Source: Ferrimonas gelatinilytica (GTDB lineage Bacteria; Pseudomonadota; Gammaproteobacteria; Enterobacterales; Shewanellaceae). From it: DNA of 64,000 nucleotides. This document shows, piece after piece, positions 58,172 through 64,000 of the stretch. A program made the position numbers and the translations under genes. Where the stretch lies: assembly GCF_039544205.1 (NCBI RefSeq), contig NZ_BAABLF010000005.1, positions 500,958 to 564,957 of the forward strand. The letters are read 5' to 3'. Every line of letters starts with the position of its first letter. The stretch's first letter is position 1. The notes under the pieces are model-generated. The model was not told where the DNA came from and made no database searches. It saw only the letters and a program-made list of their open reading frames with translations.

Positions 58172-58239
58172 CCACTTGATGGCGTTGTACTGTTAAAACA
58201 CGGCCACCGCGCCGCGCCGAATCTCAGCCAGGAGGTATC

Positions 58240-58998
58240 ATGACGCCCCGGTTACGCTTCGCCCTGCTCGCCCTCCTGGCGCCCCTGGCGCCCCTGGCGC
58301 TGGCCGCACCGGATCCCACCGAGATTGTCCGACAGTCCGATCAGCAGATGCGCGGCGACGCCAGCTACAGTGAACTCACCATGAACATCATCCGGCCCGA
58401 ATGGACCCGCTCCATGAGCATGAAAAGCTGGACCAAGGGGCAGGACCTCTCCCTGGTGCTGGTCACCGCGCCGGCTCGTGACCGGGGCAGCGCGTCGCTT
58501 CGGCGGGACCGGGAGATGTGGAACTGGCTGCCCGACATTGAGCGGGTGATCAAGATCGCCCCCTCCATGCTGGGTCAATCCTGGATGGGGTCCGATTTCA
58601 CCAACGACGACCTGATCAACCAGTCCTCCATCGTGGTGGACTACACCCACCACCTGGTGGCGCAGGAGCCCTACGACGGGGAGATGAGCTACGTCATCGA
58701 TGCGGTGGCCAAGCCCGAGGCCCCGGTGGTTTGGAGCAAGGTCCGGCTCTGGATCTCCCAGCAAACGCACCTGCAGCGCAAGATCGAGTTCTATGATGAG
58801 TTCGATGAGCTGGTCAATACCCTCAACACCTTCGACGTGCAGACGATGGGGGACCGTGCGCTGGCCACCCGGATGGAGATGGTCCCCGCGGACAAGCCGG
58901 GCCAAAAAACCGAGATCCTGACCCACGCGGCGCAGTTCAACTTTGCCATCAGCGAGGCGTTTTTCTCCCTGGACCAGATGAAACGCCTGAGGGACTAG
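58240..58998 (+). CDS. Periplasmic LolA-like lipoprotein-sorting-family protein
   Basis: First gene of a five-gene transport operon, 252 residues. A signal peptide with a run of LAPLAPLALAA covers about 1-23, so the protein is periplasmic. The mature part has the LolA/LppX beta-sheet cradle layout found in the outer-membrane lipoprotein-sorting family: ADPTEIV-helix, YSELTMNIIRPEW, then MWNWLPDIERVIKIAPSMLGQSWMGSDF (family signature, longer than 20 residues in total). It likely carries a lipid or lipoprotein across the periplasm. AGGAGG lies 5 bases before the ATG. The permease gene follows after 91 bases. Confidence 0.87.
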   Translation: MTPRLRFALLALLAPLAPLALAAPDPTEIVRQSDQQMRGDASYSELTMNIIRPEWTRSMSMKSWTKGQDLSLVLVTAPARDRGSASLRRDREMWNWLPDIERVIKIAPSMLGQSWMGSDFTNDDLINQSSIVVDYTHHLVAQEPYDGEMSYVIDAVAKPEAPVVWSKVRLWISQQTHLQRKIEFYDEFDELVNTLNTFDVQTMGDRALATRMEMVPADKPGQKTEILTHAAQFNFAISEAFFSLDQMKRLRD

Positions 58999-59089
58999 CG
59001 CCACGATAAATCCCTGGGGGGGCGTCAGGGCTAGGAACTGGGATCTCCCACTGGCCACTCGAGACAATGGAGAGCGACTGAGGATGCTG

Positions 59090-60310
59090 ATGAAACTGGC
59101 GTGGCGAAACCTGTGGCGGCAAAAGCGGCGCACCCTGTTGACCGCCGCCGCCCTGGCATTGGCCCTCGCACTGTCGCTGTTCATGCGCAGCATCCAGGAG
59201 GGCAGCTACGCCAACAACATCGACAACGCCGCCCGTTTCGCCACCGGGCTGGTGCAGATCCAGCATCCGGGTTTCCAGCAGAGTCAGAGCATCGACGACC
59301 TGGTCCCCATGGCCGACGCCTTTATCGCACCGGTCCAGACACTGCCCGAGGTGAGCCACCTGCTGCCGCGCCTGGAGTCCTTTGCCCTCGCCGCCGGCGA
59401 TCAACGCTCCAAGGGGGCACTGGTGATGGCGGGGATACCCTCACTGGAGAACGGCTACGCCAAGCTCGAGGAGAGGTTGGTGGCCGGCGACTTTCTCGAT
59501 GATGACGACGCCCAGGTCCTGCTCGGGGAGGGACTGGCCCAGTTTCTGGAGCTCAACGTCGGTGATGAGGTGGTGCTCTACGGCCAGGGGTATCGCGGCC
59601 AGACCGCCGCCGGACTCTATCGCATTAAGGGGCTGTTGCGCTTCCCGGTTCCACAGTTGGACAGCCAGCTGGTCTACCTGCCCCTACCCCTGGCCCAGGG
59701 GCTATTCAGTACCGGAGATCAGATCAGCGCCTGGGTAATGCATACCCACCAGCTTTCCCAGCTGCCCGCGTTGGAGTCGAAGTTACACGCCCTCTACCCT
59801 GACCACGCGGTTCTCGACTGGCAGGCGCTGGCGCCGGAGATGGCGCAGCAGATCCTGATGGACAGGGCCGGTGGGCTGTTCATGATGTACCTGCTTTACG
59901 GCGTGGTGGGCTTCGGCCTGTTCGCCACCTTGCTGATGATGACCCTGGAGCGCCAACGGGAGTTTGCCGTCATGCTAGCCACCGGCCTGCTCCGTGGCCG
60001 ATTACTGCTGCTGGTGATGATCGAGTCCCTCTTTATCGCCGCCCTCGGCCTGATGATGGGCCTGGCCATCGCCGTGCCGGTGCTGCTCTACCTCGCCGCG
60101 CACCCGATCCAGCTCACGGGACAAACCGCCCATATGATGCAGGAGCTGGGCTGGGACCCCATCCTGCCAGCGCTGGTGGCTCCCTGGCTGTTCATCAACC
60201 AGATCGGCATCGTGCTGATGCTCCTACTGCTCTGCCTGCTCTACCCACTGTGGCGTATCCTCAGGCTGGAGCTGGTCAGCGCCCTTAAAGGGGGTGCCCA
60301 TGGCGGCTAG
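59090..60310 (+). CDS. ABC transporter permease 1, FtsX/MacB/LolE type
   Basis: Inner-membrane permease of 406 residues. One N-terminal helix (MKLAWRNLWRQKRRTLLTAA...), a large periplasmic domain (about 40-265) and three C-terminal helices (MMYLLYGVVGFGLFATLLMM, FIAALGLMMGLAIAVPVLL, IGIVLMLLLLCLLYPLWRIL) give the MacB/LolCE topology in which periplasmic domains work like a mechanical pump. Start 59090 is chosen over an ATG six bases earlier because GAGG then lies at optimal spacing. The stop overlaps permease 2 by 11 bases. Confidence 0.9.
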   Translation: MKLAWRNLWRQKRRTLLTAAALALALALSLFMRSIQEGSYANNIDNAARFATGLVQIQHPGFQQSQSIDDLVPMADAFIAPVQTLPEVSHLLPRLESFALAAGDQRSKGALVMAGIPSLENGYAKLEERLVAGDFLDDDDAQVLLGEGLAQFLELNVGDEVVLYGQGYRGQTAAGLYRIKGLLRFPVPQLDSQLVYLPLPLAQGLFSTGDQISAWVMHTHQLSQLPALESKLHALYPDHAVLDWQALAPEMAQQILMDRAGGLFMMYLLYGVVGFGLFATLLMMTLERQREFAVMLATGLLRGRLLLLVMIESLFIAALGLMMGLAIAVPVLLYLAAHPIQLTGQTAHMMQELGWDPILPALVAPWLFINQIGIVLMLLLLCLLYPLWRILRLELVSALKGGAHGG

Positions 60311-61547
60311 CACCCAGCTTGCAACCTTGGCCTGGCGCAACCTTTGGCGCAACAAGCTGCGCACCAGCATCATGCTCGGCGCCGTGGTCTTTGGTCTGGT
60401 GGGCGTGGTGGCGATGATAGGGTTTGTCGCCGGCCTCTACAGCAACATGATCCAGAACGCCATCGCCTGGCAGACCAGCCAGCTCCAGATCCACAACCGT
60501 CACTACCTGGAGAATCCGGATATCCAGGACACCCTGTTGCAGCCCAAAGTGATCACCGATCTTCTCGCCACCCTGCCGGAGGTGGCGGCGTGGAGTGAGC
60601 GCTTTATCGCCGAGGGAATGGTCGCCTCCGCCCGTGCCAACCGGGGGATCCGGATCAATGGCGTGGTGCCCGACCAGGAGGTCCGGGTCACCCCCATTGC
60701 CGGGGCCATCGTTGAGGGAGCGTGGCTGGACGATCAGGGCCGAAACCCGGTGCTGGTATCGAAGAAGACCGCCGAACGACTCAAGCTCAGGCTGGGGTCC
60801 AAAATCGTTCTCACCTTCACCGATGCCCAGGGCGATGTGGCCGGCGCGGCGTTCCGGGTTCGGGGGATCTTCCGTACCCCATCCACCAACTTCGATGAAG
60901 GCAACCTCTTTGTCCGCCATAAGGATCTCGCCGCCCTGGCGGGCCTGAGTGGCAGCCACGAGATCGCCGTGCGCCTTCATGAAGAGGACTACCGTGCATT
61001 CGATACTGTCCTGGCGGTTAAAACGCGGTTGCAGGCGGTCAGCGATCCCGGCAACCGCATCCGGGACTGGCAGCAGATCCAGCCACTGCTCGCCTCCATC
61101 CTGGGTCAGATGGGGGTGAGCAACGCCATCATCATCGGGATCTACGTGGTCGCCATGGGCTTTGGCATCGTCAACATCATGCTGATGTCGGTGTTTGAGC
61201 GCACCCGGGAGTTCGGTGTGTTGATGGCGGTGGGGATGCAGAAGCACAGGGTATTTACCCTGATCCTGCTGGAGTCCGCCTGGCTGGGGGTCTGTGGTGG
61301 CCTGCTCGGATTGCTGGCCGGTTACGCGTTGATGCAGCTGCTGGGCTACACCGGGATCGCCCTCGGGACCATGGCGGAGGGCCTGGGCGCCTTCGGAGCC
61401 GATACCCTGTTCTACCCCAGGGTAACCGCCAGTGAGTATGCCCTCATCTTTGTTACCGTGGTGGCTGCCAGCCTGTTGGCGGCCCTCTATCCGGCCCGTC
61501 AGATCCTGCGCAAGCCCCCCGCAGAAGCGATGGCGGAAAAGCATTAA
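60300..61547 (+). CDS. ABC transporter permease 2, FtsX/MacB/LolC type
   Basis: Second permease, 415 residues, related to the first (both open LATLAWRNLWR or MKLAWRNLWR and have the same four-helix, large-loop design). Helices at about 22-45 (IMLGAVVFGLVGVVAMIGFVA), 285-310, 335-355 and 380-400; the periplasmic loop spans 50-280. The ATG at 60300 has GGGGGT upstream and overlaps permease 1. Two distinct permeases mean a LolCE-like heterodimer, not a MacB homodimer. Confidence 0.9.
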   Translation: MAASTQLATLAWRNLWRNKLRTSIMLGAVVFGLVGVVAMIGFVAGLYSNMIQNAIAWQTSQLQIHNRHYLENPDIQDTLLQPKVITDLLATLPEVAAWSERFIAEGMVASARANRGIRINGVVPDQEVRVTPIAGAIVEGAWLDDQGRNPVLVSKKTAERLKLRLGSKIVLTFTDAQGDVAGAAFRVRGIFRTPSTNFDEGNLFVRHKDLAALAGLSGSHEIAVRLHEEDYRAFDTVLAVKTRLQAVSDPGNRIRDWQQIQPLLASILGQMGVSNAIIIGIYVVAMGFGIVNIMLMSVFERTREFGVLMAVGMQKHRVFTLILLESAWLGVCGGLLGLLAGYALMQLLGYTGIALGTMAEGLGAFGADTLFYPRVTASEYALIFVTVVAASLLAALYPARQILRKPPAEAMAEKH

Positions 61548-61558
61548 GGGACGGCGTT

Positions 61559-62260
61559 ATGACCATACAAACCCATCAGCTCACCAAGGTATACAACGCC
61601 GACAGCGACTTCCCGGTCCAGGCGGTCAAGCCGCTGGACCTGACCATAGCGCAGGGCGAGTTCGTGGCGGTGATGGGTCCCTCCGGCTCCGGCAAGACCA
61701 CCCTGCTCAATATGCTCGGTGGTATCGACCAGCCTACCGGCGGCGACGTCACCATCGATGGGCAATCCCTTGGCAAACTCTCCCAGCGCGCATTGATCGG
61801 CTTTCGCCGCGACCACATCGGCTTCATCTTCCAGGACTACAGCCTGCTGCCCGTCCTCACCGCGCTGGAAAACGTCGAGTTCGTGATGCAGCTGCAGGGC
61901 CGGCCGGAATCGGAGTGCCGGCAACGGGCGGAGCAACTGCTGACGGAGGTGGGACTCAAAGACCACCTGAACAAGGTGCCGGCCAAGCTCTCCGGTGGTC
62001 AGCAGCAGCGGGTCGCCGTGGCACGCGCCCTCGCCCCCCGTCCCCGTTTCGTGATGGCGGATGAGCCCACCGCCAATCTGGACGCCCAAAGTACGGCGGA
62101 GCTGCTGGATATCATGCAGCAGCTCAATGAAACCGAGGGCACCACCTTCATCTTCTCCACCCACGACCCCCGGGTGATCAAACGGGCCCGGCGGGTGATC
62201 GTGTTTGAGGATGGTCGACTGACGGAGGATCGTCAGCAGGAACCGGAGCGGGCAGCGTGA
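61559..62260 (+). CDS. ABC transporter ATP-binding protein, LolD/MacB type
   Basis: ATPase of 233 residues that powers the two permeases. Walker A GPSGSGKTTLLNMLGG begins at residue 40, the signature is LSGGQQQRVAVARAL, Walker B VMADEPTANLDAQS, and the H-loop lies in FIFSTHDPRVI. The LolD family motif region GFIFQDYSLLPVLTALENVE is present. Its stop overlaps the GTG start of the beta-barrel gene (GTGA), linking inner- and outer-membrane parts in one operon. Confidence 0.93.
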   Translation: MTIQTHQLTKVYNADSDFPVQAVKPLDLTIAQGEFVAVMGPSGSGKTTLLNMLGGIDQPTGGDVTIDGQSLGKLSQRALIGFRRDHIGFIFQDYSLLPVLTALENVEFVMQLQGRPESECRQRAEQLLTEVGLKDHLNKVPAKLSGGQQQRVAVARALAPRPRFVMADEPTANLDAQSTAELLDIMQQLNETEGTTFIFSTHDPRVIKRARRVIVFEDGRLTEDRQQEPERAA

Positions 62261-63492
62261 GCCCTCCCAGGACAAAGTTTCCCATACTCTATCGGCTTAC
62301 CACCGCCCTGCTCGTCGGCGTGTTGGGGCTTGTGCCCGGGTACGCCCAGCCCCAAGCCGAGGTGCCCGCTCTGGGGGGGATCCCCGGACTGACCCCACAA
62401 AACGCCTGGGATCTCACCGGCTACGTGAAGTACATGGCGACCCTGGCCATCCCGGACAGTGGTGACAACGTTCTGGACCACCTGGTGCATCAGCGCTTCA
62501 ACTTCGAGTACCGGTTCAGCGGCAACCTGCGCATCAATGCGGGGATGCGTAACCGCCTGCTATTCGGGGACAGCGCCGAGCTGCCCGGCTTCGGTGACCG
62601 GGTCGGCGCCGATCCCGGTTACTGGGATCTCACCACCAACTGGCTCGACAAGCGCGGCGCATTAGGCACCACCAGCTTCGACCGGCTCTACCTGAACTGG
62701 CATAACGACCACTGGCAGCTGCGCGGCGGCCGCTTTCGCATCAACTGGGGCATGACAACGCTCTTCAACCCCAACGACCTCTTCAACAGCTATTCCATCT
62801 ACGACTTCGACTACGAGGAGCGTCCCGGCAGCGACGCCCTGATGGTCACCCGCAAACTGGGCTTCGCCTCCCAGTTGGATCTGGTCTACAACCCGGACAG
62901 CGACTCAACGCTCTCCAGTTATGCCGGACGCTACCGCTTCAACCACCGGGGCTGGGATGGGCAGCTGCTGCTGGGCCGGGCCGGGCTGGATAACGTGCTA
63001 GGCATTGGTTTCGCCGGGGAAGTCGGCGGGGCAGGTCTGCGCGGCGAGATCACCCGTTTTCACACCACGGAATCCCAGTGGGCCGGCCAACCGCGGGCGG
63101 ACGCCACCGTCGCCAGCATCGAGAGCGACTACAGCTTCGGCGGACGACGCAACTGGCTCGGCCGTGCGGCCCTGCTTTACCTCTCCCATCCGCAGGATCC
63201 GGACAGCGCCCTGGCCTTTCTCGGCCTGCCGCTGACCGCCCGAACCCTGAGCTTTACCCGCTGGAGCGGCTACGCCGAACTGGGCTTTGATCCCAGCGCC
63301 CTGAGCCGCCTGACCCTGAGCACCACCGGCTACGATGACGGCTCCCTCTTTATCGGCCTCAGCGCCAGCTACTCCCTGGCCACCGACTGGCAACTGCTCG
63401 GCGTTCTGCAGCGCTTCGACGGGCGTGGCGACAGCCTGTTTGGCCAGACCCCCTCCACCCTGCTTTACGGCCAGGTAAGGTGGAGTTTTTAA
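62257..63492 (+). CDS. Outer-membrane beta-barrel partner of the ABC/LolA-like system
   Basis: Last gene of the operon, 411 residues, GTG start overlapping the ATPase stop. A signal peptide (about 1-31, TALLVGVLGLVPGYA) is followed by many amphipathic strands with aromatic girdles (FNFEYRFSGNLRINAGMRNR, RGALGTTSFDRLYLNWHND, WQLRGGRFRINWGMTTLFNP), and the protein ends YGQVRWSF with a C-terminal Phe as BAM substrates do. It looks like a DUF1302/porin-like barrel of 16 or more strands. It is the natural outer-membrane receptor or exit for the LolA-like cargo; the cargo is unknown. Confidence 0.82.
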   Translation: MSPPRTKFPILYRLTTALLVGVLGLVPGYAQPQAEVPALGGIPGLTPQNAWDLTGYVKYMATLAIPDSGDNVLDHLVHQRFNFEYRFSGNLRINAGMRNRLLFGDSAELPGFGDRVGADPGYWDLTTNWLDKRGALGTTSFDRLYLNWHNDHWQLRGGRFRINWGMTTLFNPNDLFNSYSIYDFDYEERPGSDALMVTRKLGFASQLDLVYNPDSDSTLSSYAGRYRFNHRGWDGQLLLGRAGLDNVLGIGFAGEVGGAGLRGEITRFHTTESQWAGQPRADATVASIESDYSFGGRRNWLGRAALLYLSHPQDPDSALAFLGLPLTARTLSFTRWSGYAELGFDPSALSRLTLSTTGYDDGSLFIGLSASYSLATDWQLLGVLQRFDGRGDSLFGQTPSTLLYGQVRWSF

Positions 63493-63868
63493 GTGAAGCG
63501 TCGTAGCGAATCGCAGATGAGCCCCTGCGGGGACAAGAGGGATATGCTCGGGAAGGCGGGTAGTTGCTTGGGGGGGTTAGAGAGAGCGAAATCGGGCCGA
63601 CGCCAGCGGCCGCAACCTGAGCCACTGCCGCAACGAAAACCCGTTCAGGAACCAGGGCGTAACCCATGAGCTGCAACGCTCAATGGCGCGGCCCATCCCC
63701 TCACCTGCCGACAGCGTTTCAAGCCCAGGCACCGTTTCGCGCGAAAAAGGGGGTCCCTTGCCCACAACGAAACGGCGCCTCAAATACAGTGCTAACTCAC
63801 TGTTCCAAAACGTGCTTCATCCGACCTTTCTCGAAAGCAACCTGGTGCAGTCAAGCGCCAAGCGCTTA
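63493..63868. other. Intergenic stretch after the transport operon
   Basis: A small CCCC/GGGG hairpin near 63524 without T-run. Several short open frames in different phases occur but none has a ribosome site or recognisable content. No terminator of quality follows the beta-barrel gene. Confidence 0.35.
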
Positions 63869-63903
63869 GGAACCAGGAACCAGGAACCAGGAACCAGGAA
63901 CTA
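63869..63903 (+). repeat. Heptamer tandem repeat GGAACCA
   Basis: Four perfect copies of GGAACCA followed by one variant, GGAACTA. It lies in non-coding DNA about 90 bases before the gene that starts at the window edge and could be a slippage-prone spacer. Confidence 0.9.
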
Positions 63904-63924
63904 GGTGTAATCTTTCAGGAGGTT

Positions 63925-63994
63925 GTTCACTCCCGTGCGAGTCGGAATACTGTTGGTCGACCAAAACTAACAGCCGACCCACAAAGGAGTGAAC
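63925..63994 (+). promoter_or_regulatory. Leader able to sequester the ribosome binding site of the next gene
   Basis: GTTCACTCC (63925-63933) is the exact complement of GGAGTGAAC (63986-63994), which contains the Shine-Dalgarno sequence and reaches the ATG. Between them lies a second palindrome, TTGGTCGACCAA (63953-63964). The leader could therefore fold over the ribosome site, or the two 9-mers could be ends of a mobile element. Visible directly; the function is inference. Confidence 0.55.
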
Positions 63995-64000
63995 ATGGCG
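63995..64000 (+). CDS. Start of an unidentified gene cut by the window edge
   Basis: ATG GCG after AAAGGAG at 6-base spacing is a convincing translation start, but only two codons are visible. The structured leader and nearby tandem repeat would suit an insertion-sequence transposase of the IS110 type, yet nothing seen proves that. Confidence 0.4.

Noticed and set aside
63869..63903. Heptamer array as a CRISPR
   Set aside because: Units are 7 bp and directly abutting, with no spacers and no cas genes.

Overview
The window is chromosomal DNA of a GC-rich (roughly 60% by eye) gammaproteobacterium. Evidence for this: an Rnf/Rsx operon ending in nth (rsxC-D-G-E-nth, the Escherichia/Vibrio order), pheS-pheT-ihfA, the EF-P paralogue EfpL with Arg33, RlmJ, PdxY, a YbiT-type ABC-F protein, KefF/KefC-type potassium efflux and an ActP-DUF4212-DUF294-exonuclease cluster. 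This mix is typical of marine Alteromonadales/Oceanospirillales-like lineages; I cannot name the genus. No prophage, CRISPR array or intact insertion sequence is visible. Both ends are cut: the window opens a few codons inside rsxC and closes two codons into a new gene.

Layout. 1-5.5 kb: Rnf electron-transport operon plus endonuclease III. 5.6-5.8 kb: tRNA-Cys with its own promoter and terminator. 5.9-10.4 kb: a secreted orphan protein, then pheS-pheT-ihfA on the minus strand. 10.7-22.7 kb: accessory housekeeping genes (EamA exporter, S9 peptidase, membrane acyltransferase, MscS channel, MerC-like protein, KefF/KefC, FKBP isomerase, PdxY, a possible nuclease-fold protein). An intergenic stretch at 11.7-11.9 kb holds a perfect-core CRP half-site pair and a structured, terminator-ended RNA candidate. 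22.8-26.5 kb: topoisomerase III, RlmJ, EfpL. 26.6-27.4 kb: two tiny membrane-protein genes and a second small-RNA candidate with a consensus -10 and strong terminator. 27.5-34.6 kb: G3P dehydrogenase, a gamma-glutamylcyclotransferase-like enzyme, small orphan proteins, a MEST-like hydrolase, an MgtE-like transporter, a GST and a TrmH-family methyltransferase.

35-42.9 kb: a six-gene minus-strand CoA cluster (CaiB-type CoA transferase, two MaoC hydratases, acyl-CoA ligase, exported SxxK serine hydrolase, crotonase) with a divergent outer-membrane beta-barrel gene. Together these look like uptake, extracellular hydrolysis, CoA activation and hydration of an unknown carboxylic acid or ester. 43-50.5 kb: YbiT-type ABC-F, cytochrome P460-like protein, DUF3081, then the acetate-permease cluster (DUF4212, ActP) and the DUF294 signal protein with its exonuclease.

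51-63.5 kb: a tandem-cupin protein, an M28 lipoprotein peptidase, AsnB, and two systems of interest. The first is a divergent RLAN-RimK ATP-grasp ligase and GNAT/C39-peptidase fusion, a likely peptide-modifying pair with unknown substrate. The second is a compact five-gene operon: periplasmic LolA-like carrier, two FtsX/MacB-type permeases, an ATPase and an outer-membrane beta-barrel, in other words a complete inner-to-outer-membrane transport route. The last 500 bp carry a heptamer repeat and a leader that can pair with the Shine-Dalgarno sequence of the gene that begins at the window edge.
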